From Circinella umbellata (Eukaryota > Mucoromycota > Mucoromycetes > Mucorales > Lichtheimiaceae), in the NCBI GenBank assembly GCA_025093555.1, contig JAIWNF010000012.1, positions 838,208-902,207 of the forward strand: 64,000 nucleotides of DNA. Direction: 5' to 3'. The notes beneath the pieces are model-generated. The model was not told the origin of the DNA. It searched no databases and worked only from the letters and a program-made list of their open reading frames with translations. Each line of letters starts with the position of its first letter. Positions within the stretch are counted from its first letter, which is position 1. A program made the position numbers and the translations under genes. This document shows positions 38,377-49,497 of the stretch, piece by piece.

Positions 38377-39870
38377 ATGACAGCCTCGGAATCTAAAAGT
38401 GATAAACTATCATTACTTGAACATCGAGGACTGTTAAATTTTAGAGATTTAGGATTGTCGTCTCAAGACAATGTTGCAGGCAAAAGGTAATTAGAGCTAC
38501 TTTCCAATTGACCTGAAATGCTGAAACTCCTTTTTTTTTTTTTTTATTTCTACAAAAACTAAAAGATTTAATTGTTTCACCCTCAAACAATTTTGGTTTT
38601 AGATATATTAAAGAAGGACTTATTTTTCGATCAGCAACACTGGATAATTTAAACCAAAATGAAGTTCAACAATTCGTCCATGATCATAATATCCGTACTA
38701 TAGTTGATTTACGAACAAGGTGAGAGTGGAAAGATATGTACTTGTATATAAGAACTTTTGATTTTTTTTTTTGAATTTGATATTTATTTTTTGTAACCAT
38801 GTAAATATATATATATTTAGTCAAGAAGGTTTTAAAGGAGCCGCTATTGACAAAAGTTTCGTTACTACTATTGCTGAACAAGTAAATTTTTTTTTTAAAA
38901 AAAGCGAGGGGAGGTAACAAAAGATGCATAAATGAAATATTAAAAAAAAAAGTATATGTATATGTATAGATTAAACCAACTCAGTTGCTTCCTCTACCTA
39001 CTGATGACAACACTTCTGTAGCTACAGAAGAGCCTAGTGATGTTATCAGAAAGAAATATCGCATTGCATTCACAGGGAAAAACTTTGAGCGTTATGGAAT
39101 TTTCATGTCGTCATGCACGTTACGCCAAAAACTGTAAGTTGTAAAATAGCATGTATCATTGCGATTATAGAGCTATATGGCCTGACTTCTTTTAATTAAA
39201 CATATTCATCATTAACCCGATATAGGTTGCTTATAATTTATATACTTTTTGGCCAACGAGAGCGTGCAACAATGCTTATTGGACGAGAAGTTTTGTCACC
39301 GATGGGTATTGCTAATCTGTATAAAAAACTCGTGACATATTGCCAAGACGAAGTGGTGCAAACATTATTGATTTTTACAAAGAGAGAAAACTACCCCATT
39401 CATGTCCACTGTACTCAGGGAAAGGATAGAACTGGTCTTGTGTCATGTTTACTATTGAGTATAGCCGGTGCACCAGATGAAGTGATTATCAAGGATTATG
39501 CAAAGACACAAGCTGGATTAGCACCCATAAGGAAAGAAATGCTTGATGACTTAAGACGGGTTGGATTATCTGATGAGTTCGCAGATGCTCCACCTCAGGT
39601 AAAATATATATATTACCAATTTCTTATAATAAAAATAGGAGTAAAACAAGGGACTTTATCTTTTATTGTTTCGCATGAAAGGGAAAAGAGAAAAAAGGTG
39701 AATTAAAAAACATTCAGGGAACTCATCTGTATTCGCTTTATATATAGAATATGCGTGGATTATTAGAGTATATAAAAACTACTTATGGGTCCATTTCAAA
39801 TTATCTCGATTCAGTTGGATTTGGTCAAGAGTATAGAGAACGTGTTTATAATATTATTGCTGAACACTAA
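38377..39870 (+). CDS. Tyrosine/dual-specificity-type protein phosphatase (Y_phosphatase3, MptpB-like fold)
   Basis: Six exons: 38377..38486, 38603..38719, 38821..38881, 38970..39133, 39226..39598, 39748..39870; phases all fit; 315 residues. The N-terminal NFRDLG and the FRSATLDNL...NIRTIVDLRTRSQE segment are typical of the bacterial-type Tyr phosphatase family. The catalytic P-loop is HCTQGKDRTG with Cys213 and the Arg five residues on. The conserved YYG-like/KDYAKTQAGLAP helix and a C-terminal LLEYIKTTYGSISNYLDSVG helix follow. Family members act on phosphotyrosine and sometimes phosphoinositides; the substrate here is not visible. No signal peptide or membrane segment, so it is probably cytosolic. 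Nothing is missing from the active site. Confidence 0.92.
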
Positions 39871-40791
39871 TAAAAAGTTAATACTATGAGACATTTTGAA
39901 TGTTTCCGAGGAGTGTTTATTTATTATCTCTTTTTTTTTTTTTGTGGCATGTCAAAATAAAGAAAGAAAACGGATGAATCCGTAAAATTACAAGTGTAAA
40001 CATTTGCATATTAGGATAAAACACCGCCCCATGAAGGTACCAAAAAAGAGGCGCAGATCAGTTTATTTATTTTGGGGGCATAATGCTGGTAGCAACAATA
40101 TCGTATATAAAGTTGAAGAAGCTTCTTGTTTCTAGTAGAAGGTATTTATCCATCAGTTCATGATTTATACTCGTTATAGAAAAGTCAAAAAGATACGTAA
40201 CTTGGCAAGTATTTTGGATATATACAACAACATATAAATGGTTCTTTAAAGTTTATTCTTGTTACCCAATGAGAAATGCTAGAAACTCTTCTCCCCCCCC
40301 CCCCATAAGTTTACCATGGGGATTGTTTCTTTAATCCCACGTCTTATCCACAACCCTTCTATTTTTTTTTATCATTTTGTAATCTGGTTATACACCCCCC
40401 ATTTTATCTCCGCAGAAACATAAATCTTGGGGGGACTAAAGAAGGAGGGAATGAAAATGATCTTTAAAGAAGAAATCATTTTAAAGATAAGATCCGTTTA
40501 TGAATTATGATTGGCTGACACACTATTGCTCAGTTGTGTTCGATCCTTCTTTTTCCGATTTTCTCCATTATCTATAAATACCCGCTCGATATTGTTTTCG
40601 TTTCTTGTTTTTTTTTTTTTTATACTTCCTTGTCTCTTTCACTCTTAACAGTCTACGCGAAACAAACCCTTCTTCTTTTACCTTCCATTTTTTTTTGCAA
40701 CCAAAAACAAGTTTTTTATTTTTTATCTGTTGCATTGCATAAACTATTATTTAATATACCCCCCCAAATAATTATAAGGAATTAAAACATC
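39871..40791. other. Promoter / 5' UTR region of the His-rich gene
   Basis: It contains homopyrimidine tracts, a C-run at about 40293-40304, T-runs near 40610 and a C7 run at about 40760. The pyrimidine-rich 300 bp before the ATG suggest a long 5' UTR. The open frame 40534-40785 is low-complexity and overlaps this leader. Confidence 0.45.
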
Positions 40792-41562
40792 ATGTCTTTT
40801 ACGGGTTTCGAAATATTACCATTAACACCAGAAGATGACGACCTCGACAATTATAATAACAATGATGACTCAGAGGATTATGATACATGTAACTGGATCG
40901 ACGATTCAGAATGTCAAGAGAATTTATTTCAAATTGTTCCTTTGATGCCCGAAGAAACAACGATTGACAAGGATAACCATATCCACACACACTTCAAGTT
41001 ATTTTTTGAGGAACTAGGCTATTTAACAGAAGAACCAGAACCGATTGATCCTACACGAGATTATGATGCAGAAGCAAAACAAATGTTAGAAGAACGAGAT
41101 CGAACCAGACAGAAACATGTAAATGTTTCTAGGATTCCTTCGTTATCTTACTCTGGAGTTTCTTCTACTTCATCTTCTTTTCACCATCAAGAACATGATG
41201 TCCGATCTCCGCTATACATGGGACATATGGGTGGATTAATAGACCAGCATCATCATCAGAACCATTATCATCCTTATCAGTCCCACCACCACCCTCATCA
41301 TACAAGCCATCATCCACAACCTCACCACATGTCACATCTTTCTCCTCATCATCATCATCATCATCCACATACAATGTCACAGTCTACTCTCTTTTCAAAT
41401 TCATCTATGGCATCATCATCGCCGTCGTCAACACCACCTCAAGACAAATCCTGTACTTCTTCTACCTCCTCATCCGATCAATCTCGCAATAGTAATCAAA
41501 GCTGTAAAAGTAATACAACTACAACAGCACCACGTCTTCAACATCACCTCACCCACGCATAA
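40792..41562 (+). CDS. Acidic N-terminal, His-rich disordered protein, 256 aa, single exon
   Basis: One uninterrupted exon, unusual among its neighbours. The N-terminus is acidic and contains two related short motifs, EILPLTPED (about 7-15) and QIVPLMPEE (about 47-55), suggesting a repeated docking or activation motif. Next comes a helix-like FKLFFEELGYLTEEPEPIDPTRDYDAEAK region (read in parts: FFEELGYL, RDYDAEAKQML), then a Ser-rich linker. A strongly His/Pro/Tyr-rich segment (about 130-200, including HHHHHH) and a Ser/Thr/Asn-rich tail ending HHLTHA complete it. Poly-His could bind metal or drive condensation or speckle localisation; acidic LP motifs could be transactivation-like. No known domain recognised. 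The leader is long and pyrimidine-rich. Confidence 0.75.
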   Translation: MSFTGFEILPLTPEDDDLDNYNNNDDSEDYDTCNWIDDSECQENLFQIVPLMPEETTIDKDNHIHTHFKLFFEELGYLTEEPEPIDPTRDYDAEAKQMLEERDRTRQKHVNVSRIPSLSYSGVSSTSSSFHHQEHDVRSPLYMGHMGGLIDQHHHQNHYHPYQSHHHPHHTSHHPQPHHMSHLSPHHHHHHPHTMSQSTLFSNSSMASSSPSSTPPQDKSCTSSTSSSDQSRNSNQSCKSNTTTTAPRLQHHLTHA

Positions 41563-42336
41563 AAAAAAGAGTATTGAACAAAAGGATAAAGGAAAAATAA
41601 TAATAATAATATTATCGTCACATATTTATAAACTCCCAACTTTCCGGCTTTTTTTTCTCTCCCTCCCTCCCCCCCTTGTCTCCCTTTTTTTTCCGTTTTA
41701 TTATACATATATTATTAGTATTATTATTTATATTTTTAGTTATCAGCTGTTATTATTATATAATGACAACACATATATACACACATATACACATCATTTG
41801 CATATTCATACAACAACCATATCAACAATAACTTAGCAACCCACCCCTCTTCATTCATTATTATTATAACTTGAAATCCACTGTTTAGCTTCAAAATAAT
41901 AATAATAATAATAAAAAAGTTTATTACACACTTTAATTTTGTAAATTGTTATTAAAAGGCGCATTTTTAAAAATTTGATTCGTTGTCGGCAAAATAACTG
42001 AGTCAAAAAAAAAAAAAAAAAAAAAGGGAAGAGGTGGCGGTGGTGAAAAAAAAAAAAAATTAGAGCGGCCTAAAATACATAAGAACAGAGCATTAATCTT
42101 TTTTTTTTTTCGCACACTTTTTTTTTTCCCTTTTCTTTCTCTCTCTTTTTTTTTTTTTTTTTTTGTTGTTTTTTATTTTTTCTGTTTTATCCATTTTCTT
42201 TTATTATTTTTACTATTAAATATTATTTTATTATAATTACACCACTATTCCTCATACTCCTCCCCCCCATTTACAATAACCTACTACAAAACAATAAACA
42301 TATTTCTCTTCAAAAGTTCTTTAAAAAAGCATAACT
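41563..42336. other. Spacer between the His-rich gene and SET9
   Basis: Very homopolymer-rich (A19 near 42005, T-runs near 42115-42170). It contains the 3' UTR of one gene and the 5' region of the next. Confidence 0.45.
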
Positions 42337-45300
42337 ATGGACTTTGCCGATTTGTCCAAATACGATGACCTTTGTAGTGACGTATTTCTTGATGCGCTAT
42401 ATTTATGGTTTAAAACTAGCAAGATGAATACAGATCATAGACATCCTCGTATCCCAGCAAACAAAGTTCTTGATATTATCCAACGTCGTGTTTTACAAGA
42501 AAGAAATCTTAACGATGCTGTTGTTGAATTATTGGAGTAAGTAATAAAGAGAAAAAAGAAAGAAAGAAAAAAGATCGGTCCGGTGGTGTTCCTCTCCGTG
42601 TAACCTTACGTTGTACTTTGTGTGTGTGTATGTATTGTGTATTGTGTAAGTAAGAATTTATATGATCTTATCATGTAAACACGCGCATGTCCATAGCGAA
42701 CACCACGTATTCACACAACTTGTACACATACTTTTTTTTTACACACACACACACATATGTATATTGAAAAATGGGGGAGATAGAAAAATAAAAAAAAAAA
42801 GGGAGAATGAAGGGGGGGGAGAGGATTGCTATGTAGAATAACAAGAATAAAGAAAATAAATAAGAGTGATAATTAATTGAAATCGTACATTTTTATTTCT
42901 TCCAAAATAGAATCGATTATTTTAGGCATTACATCACATCAAAATCACTAAAGCAAAAGCAAGAATTTGTGCAACATATAAAACGTTATCTTTACATGTG
43001 AGTATTCAGATTTTTAAAATTTTTTGGCTTTATATACTTATAGCCCCCCCCCCCAATATATTATTCTCTTTTTATAAAGGTATATGCCAAATGCAGGATA
43101 TGAAATAAGTGATACACGACGATATAAAGATCATGGCAAAAAAGTGGAAGCATGTTTAGTAGCAACCAAGAATTGGCAAGTGGGTGACGAATTACGGTTA
43201 TGTACAGGAATGATTGCCAATTTGAATCCAAGTGAAGATGCTATGTTAAGACAAGGCGAAAAGGATTTTAGTATTATGTGGTCGACGCGTAAAGGCTGTA
43301 GCTGTCTCTTTCTAGGCCCTGCTCGTTTTGTAAACGTAAGTTTTTTTGTTTTTTGTTTTTGTTTTTGTTTATTTGTTATTATTGTGTGCGTGTGTGTGTG
43401 TGTGTGGCATCTTTATCAAAGTAAATTTTTTTCTTTCTTTTTAACACGAAATTTATTATATAGCACGATTGTGACTCAAACTGCAAGGTAAGACAGAAGA
43501 CAGAAGAGAGAGAGAGAAAGAACAAAGAATTAAAGGGTGAAAACAAACAAAAAAAAAAGGGGGGGTGGATATGATTGATAAAGGAAACTGGGGTATTTTT
43601 TTTTATTCTAAATTCTTCTCTTTTTTTTTTTTGTTCTCATTATTTGATTAGTTTATATCGTTGGGACAAAATTCAGTAACATTTAAAGTAGTCAAGGAAA
43701 TCAAATGTGGAGAGGAATTAACGGTATTCTACGGTAACCATTATTTTGGTGAGAACAATAACGAATGTCGATGTGCAACATGTGAAGCGTGAGTCACCAT
43801 AATTTCGCTTTTTTAAAAAGTTGTTGTGGGGTGATAAAAAAAATGGAATTAAATTCAATAATCCCCCTCCCCTCCCCCCCCCGCTTTTTTTTTCTTATCA
43901 ATTGGGGCATCATCATGCTCTTATTGTTAATTGTTGTGAATAACTAATTAGTTTGTTTGGATTTCTATGGGTAAATATATAGGCATGGTGAAGGTTATTT
44001 TTCAACATATTCTTCAACAACGGAAGATGATGCCAATAATACCGATGGGAGACGAAGAAGTTCACGGAAACGAAAGTCCGCTATTCATGATGGTATGTGA
44101 GTGGTGTGTTGTGAGATATGGTTTTGTGTGAGCTTGTGTGGGAGTATGTTGGTTTTTAAAGTGTGTGAGTTGTAATTAACATTTTCCAACAAAATTTTCA
44201 CACACTGAGTGAGATAACTGACTGACGTGAACTTTCTTTTTTATTTATTTATTTATTTATTATTCAAATAAGACTATGTGACAGACCATATACCCCGTGC
44301 CAAACGCACAACCACTTCTGAACGTAGAAATTCCGCATCTGTTATGAGCATTGACTTTTTATGTGGACGAGAGCAAGAAGAACAACAACAGCAACAGCAG
44401 CAACAGCAACAGCAGCAAGAACAAGAACAACAAGTAGCACAACAACAACAACAACAACCGTCATCGCCGTCACAACCACTATCGTCACCATCAAAACAAC
44501 CACGATCAATACATTACAAACCTCCAACGAGTCCACTAGATTTATTATGTGATGCAGTATTGGATGCAGAGAGTAACAAATTGACGGTATTGGTGGGACC
44601 GACAACCAATAAAGATACCACCACCCCAAGCGCAGTTTCTATATCCATGTACTACCAACAAGAATCATCACCGCTCAGTGATGATTTATCGAGTAATACA
44701 AAAGCTGATTCCGCCGTTGGCATGTCACCCCATTCACATGGTTGGAAAGAAGAATACGATTATGATGAGCAACATCAACAACAACACCAACAACTGCAGC
44801 ATACTACTCACCGTCACGAAAGTAAAAATATAAATAACATTACCATGGATAATGATGATGATGACGACGGTTTAAGTGATTTTTTAGATGATCAATCGGA
44901 GCTTTCATCTATTGGATCAACTGAATTAGCAGAGGCGATCTGGAGTGACGATGATGATGACTACGACGATGATGAAGATAGTTTAAGTAATGAAAACAAT
45001 ACCAAAGGAGGCAAAAAGAAAAAGAAAGCCAAGTTCATTACATCGTCATCAACAACAACAACAACAAACGGAGAAGCTAATATATCAAACAAAAAACTTG
45101 CGTGCATTGCATGTAAACGAGAATTACGACGGGAAGAAATATCAGAACAAGTAGGATGCGATACAACGATCACTGCAGACTTAGTCACATGGACATGGAC
45201 TCCCAGTGCTCTTTTTACCGATTGGAGACCTAAGCGTTGCCCTCGATGTGAACGACATTTTACCGTATTTCGTCAAGAATGGCCCAATCGGAAGATTAAG

Positions 45301-45528
45301 AAAAAGAAACAAGTACAGGCTGACATCAAGTCCAAAAAGACAACAGGAAAGAAACAATCATCATTAAAGAAGAAGTCTGCAACAAAACGAACAGCAGTGC
45401 CAACACCAGCACCTTTAAAGATTGACTTGGTTGATGTATTTAATAATGATGATGTGTTCTCTCCACTTGATACCCCGCTCTCCGACTTTTCCGGTGATGA
45501 AGATGAATTGTTTAATAGTCCATTGTAA
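42337..45528 (+). CDS. SET9: Histone H4-K20 methyltransferase (Set9/Suv4-20 family) with a long disordered C-terminus
   Basis: Seven exons: 42337..42536, 42911..42997, 43080..43335, 43464..43487, 43652..43788, 43983..44092, 44273..45528; phases fit; 689 residues. The N-terminal helical part (SKYDDLCSDVFLDALYLWFKT, read in pieces) and YITSKSLKQKQEFVQHIKRYL precede the SET core. The SET motifs are ARFVNHDCDSNCKF (about 178-190), EELTVFYGNHYF and a post-SET Zn cluster ECRCATCE. This order is the Suv4-20/Set9 pattern. These nuclear enzymes methylate H4K20, linked to DNA damage checkpoint signalling. The last exon, more than half the protein, is low-complexity: Gln-rich (about 275-305), acidic Asp runs, a CxxC pair with RCPRCERHF that may bind zinc, and Lys-rich KKKKAK blocks. 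Exon 4 is only 24 nt. Confidence 0.94.
44375..44458 (+). repeat. CAA/CAG tract encoding poly-Gln in SET9
   Basis: A trinucleotide microsatellite (CAA, CAG, few GAA) in frame in the last SET9 exon. It encodes a Gln-rich stretch interrupted by Glu and Val-Ala. Length polymorphism between strains would be expected. Confidence 0.85.
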
Positions 45529-48503
45529 AAAAAAAAAAAAAACAAGCTCAATTTAAAAGGAAAAGGAGAAAAAAAATGGTGGCGAAATTTAATGCTTTAA
45601 AGATATGGGGTAAAAAAAAAAAAAACAAAATTTCCCCGTTTCCCCCCCCCTTTCTCATCTTTTTGTCATGCTTATCAATTACACTCGCACACACAATATA
45701 CATCTCACATGTCGGAAACATTACAACTATAATAATACCAACCCCTCCCCTCCCACCTCTCTTTTCTCCCTTCGTTTGTATATAACCCAAAAAGTCCTTG
45801 TACACAAATTCTTTTTTTTTTCGTTTATTACTTTTAATAATGTATCTACAATACAACATTCAAAACAGAAAACCCCCCCTCCCTCCCAATTGGTTTTGAA
45901 GTTCGTGTTTCTTTTTTTCTTTTATAAGTTTTATCAACGTATCCAAACAAACTACATTATGCTTATTTTAGACCCTACCAAGCAATTAGATGAAGCGAAA
46001 TAATAGAAGCATTAGTTAAAAAATGTTGCCTTTTTTTTTTTATCTTCAAAAACACCGCCAAGTAAACAATACCAATTTGGTAAATCTTTCCTTACAAGGT
46101 ATGAAATTGTTATGTAACGTATTTATGATAAAAAATTGGGGGGGGGGAGGTAAAGTTAATGGTTTGTGGTAAACAGAGACGTTTATGATACTTACGTAGA
46201 AAAGAAAGAAACATTTTTTGTCCGGAGGCTCAGGGACAACAACCCCCCCCCTCATCAGGTGTCTATTGAATGATAACGCTGTGAGAAAGTTAGGAAGAAA
46301 CTATAGATAGGACGGGGTTATTTATAACTACGTATTCTATTGTTTTATTACAACAAGAAAGGCTCTGGGGATTGTATCTTCAGCGCATACGTACAATAAA
46401 TTATCTTTGATAGAAACAATATAACGAAGACAAAAATATGTATTATTATTATTTTTGCACAGCTTTCTTTGTTAAGTAAAAAATGTCTCGTCATATTACT
46501 CTGATCGAGTTGCCGTTAGATCACCATATATCATTAATGCCGGTGTTCACAAGAGAAAAACTCGTTAGCCTTCTCATCAAATCCCAAAAACTCTCTCTAT
46601 TGTTTATAAATCTATGGAAACTGGTAAAGTACAAGTAGAACCTGGGCAGTAGGCAAAGAAAAGTGGGATTTCAAAACTGCTCGTGGTCAGGCCACTATTC
46701 CAGAAACTCTTAGTGAAAGCTGTGAATTTTTGAATATGAGCTATGAAAACCCTGAAGGCAAAAATAATCCATCACATAATCCAAAAAATGTATCATATGT
46801 CAAAATCTTGTTTATATCGAATATTATTATATTGTAAATAATGGGAATCATATACATGCTCGAACCATCAGGTACGCAGACCAAAGTAAAGAATTTTACT
46901 GTATATCTTACAATAACGGATCAAGTGCTTTATTTATATACACATATATACATTATATTGAGATATTACAATCAGTTATAGATATATATTTTCTCTTAAT
47001 ACGGATATATGTGTGTTACGTCCTGCCAGAATACCATCTTCTTTGTGGCTCCTCTTTCTTTTTTAAATTACAAAGAATTCGTATTTAAGAGTATCTTATA
47101 ATGTTGAGTGAGAGATTTATAGAACCGTGTAATCTATAATATGCGCTGAATACAACACATTATTGCTCATGTTTTTAATATTATTAAAATTGTTACTGTT
47201 ACTGTTATTATGCTTACTTTTTTACTACGTATTTCTATTATTATCGTTGTTGTTACGTAAAAAAAGTTAAAAATTTGTACCATCATTACCGAGTAATTAA
47301 GAAAAGTATAAGGTTCTTGCTGTTGAGCGTTATTTGATAATAAAAAGGAGCGGCCTGCTCAGTGTTTATCTTGTCATCTTCTTAAACGAACAAGAGAAAG
47401 ATTTTATATTAGTACGTAATAGTATATCAATAGTGATTTACATCAAACTGCATATCAATCTATATACGTATTATATATATATAAGATTGAGATTGTTGAA
47501 GTGATCGAACTCATATACTTGCATAGATCATATATACCTAAAAGCAACTACCATATATACCAACTACCACTTTTACTACTACTTTTTTATTTATCGTAAC
47601 AGGTGTAGAGTATGTAAACCGCTAATATATACTATTACCCTTTTCTTTCTTAATTTGTTTTTCTCTTTACGTACTGAATGTCTTTTATAAAAAGAACTTC
47701 TATACCTTTCGTAGCAGCCACCTTGTTATGCACTTCATTCTACATTGAAATTTTGTTGTTTTATTTAATGTCTCTTATTAAAATACAGCACCAGGTTTGA
47801 AAATTTTGTTTTAGACAGTTTATACATGTATGTAAAAAAAAAATGAAAACCCTCCCGTGGTGACAGGGAAGAAGACGCAAGATAAAAGAAGGAGGTCCAT
47901 AAAAGACATTGTATGTATCAAAAGTTTACTATTGGCTACGTACGTAGTGCATATTTATTTGGGATAATTCATTCTACAGCGCTTTGCGTTCAGAAACATA
48001 ATATTTGAAATGATTGAATCTAATTCCAATTTTTTTTTTAATTCTATCGCTTTTTTTGCTTTCATTGATAAAGTTTTTACTAATCGCTGCGTTAAAAAGA
48101 GTTTAAAAATCTACATATATCACCCACTATAAGAGCAGACATTCAGTAAAATGAAATACGTAAAAGTTGTATTCATAGAACCTAATAATTGCATTTGATT
48201 TTTCTAATTTTTTATATTTTGACGTGCAAAACACTGTAACGTTAACTCATTTTTCAATTTGATCCGTAAATTCATACATTTTTATACATAGCATTATCCA
48301 TATTAATGATCGTGATGGGAAGTGCTTATATAATTATTACTTGAACTGAGTATGTAATAAGTACAGATAAGTAAAAGCGTTACATGCTCACATAGCAACA
48401 TTGTGCAAGGTATAACAAGCCATAAAATGTTGTTTATCAATCGAAAAAATACAAAAAGCTTTTTTTTTTTTTATTGGCGATCTTCTATACATTGAACTAT
48501 TAT
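45529..48503. other. 3-kb gene-poor spacer with one coding-like remnant
   Basis: It contains runs of C or G (about 45643, 46139, 46242) and A/T homopolymers just after SET9. The only protein-like text is at 46628-46837 (listed separately). No RNA gene or transposon ends were found. Confidence 0.45.
46628..46837 (+). pseudogene. Coding-like fragment, no start codon (gene remnant?)
   Basis: A stop-bounded frame of about 69 codons reads TSRTWAVGKEKWDFKTAR, GQATIPETLSESCEF and NMSYENPEGKNNPSH. Its amino-acid composition is unlike the surrounding AT-rich translations, and it uses Gly, Ala, Trp and Glu codons. There is no ATG and no clear splice acceptor at its start. Another frame just upstream (IVYKSMETGKV near 46595-46630) also looks protein-like, as if frames had shifted. 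It may be a decayed gene or a missed exon. Family not recognised. Confidence 0.3.
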
Positions 48504-49497
48504 TTACAATACCGCCCATCTTTGAGTTTGCTTCGTAGCATAGTTCTTGATTTTACAGTTCTTTTCAACAGCTGTAATTTTATCACCGACTTTATCAACA
48601 AGAGTCTTGTACGAAGTATATCCTATTTTTGAAAAAATAGTACCACAGTTAGTATCTATTCTCTTGCATGCTAAGAAAAAGGTAGATAATATAAATAACT
48701 TACGCAGAACGAACCAATCAAGTTGGCAACCAGAGAAACTCCAACCTTTGTCATCGACACGAACACACCCATTATGAGTACCGCCATCAGGTAATTTTAA
48801 GCCATCGATCTCTTTGATATATAACTTGGTACCTCGTTTCAAATCATTCGATGCAACGCTAACATAAGGCTCCAAGGCATTACCATTATCACCAAGACCA
48901 TAAGGTGTTTTTTTGCGGTTCAATTTCATAAATACGTTGTTATTTTCGCCTAAATTTACCATTACACCGCTTTTCAATAATCCAGTGCCTTCCATTTGGA
49001 ATTTCTATAAGTTGATAATATAAATAAATTCGTCAATAACCAGTCTATCACAATATTTTTATAACATAGGATAGTATTTTTTTTCTTTTTGAATGGGAAT
49101 GTTTAAATTCTTCACGTACATCGTATGTAACACTTGAAACTTTTGCAATACTCTTGCCATTACTTGTTTTAAGGCTCTTGTTCTTGCGTCCAGATAATGT
49201 GACTGACTTGCCGTCGTTCGTCATATCTTTATCACCTTCTTTAGGAATCCAATACCTATTGACATTACAGAATATTATATATGATCAATATTAGTTTTAT
49301 TGTCATGAGTATTTCGCATTGATGATGATATGGTATCGTTTTACGTACATTGTCAATTTTGAGTTGCCTTTCTTGTAACAACTACTAATACCTCGACGTT
49401 CAACAATCGGCGCAGCCGATGAACTGCTTGACATAATGACCAGCATCAAAGAAATCAAAATGGTTGTGAAGAAAAGAATGGAATGGTGATTCGACAT
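48504..49497 (-). CDS. Secreted double-psi beta-barrel (3D/MltA-like) domain protein
   Basis: Four exons on the minus strand: 49497..49349, 49255..49120, 49004..48704, 48622..48504; phases 2, 0, 1; 234 residues. A strong signal peptide (ILFFTTILISLMLVIMSSSS) is followed by ERR, a possible Kex2-type processing site. The mature part has YWIPKEGD near its start and a double-psi barrel-like core. That core includes GLLKSGVMVNLG, PYGLGDNGNALEPYVSVA, GTKLYIKEIDGLKLP and HNGCVRVDDKGWSFSGCQLD, with conserved Cys pairs and the Asp of 3D-type barrels. Relatives include bacterial 3D/lytic-transglycosylase-type barrels and fungal secreted proteins of unclear function. Enzymatic activity is not proven. 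The first ATG giving the signal peptide is at 49497; a longer frame upstream is open. It is isolated between two deserts. Confidence 0.85.
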
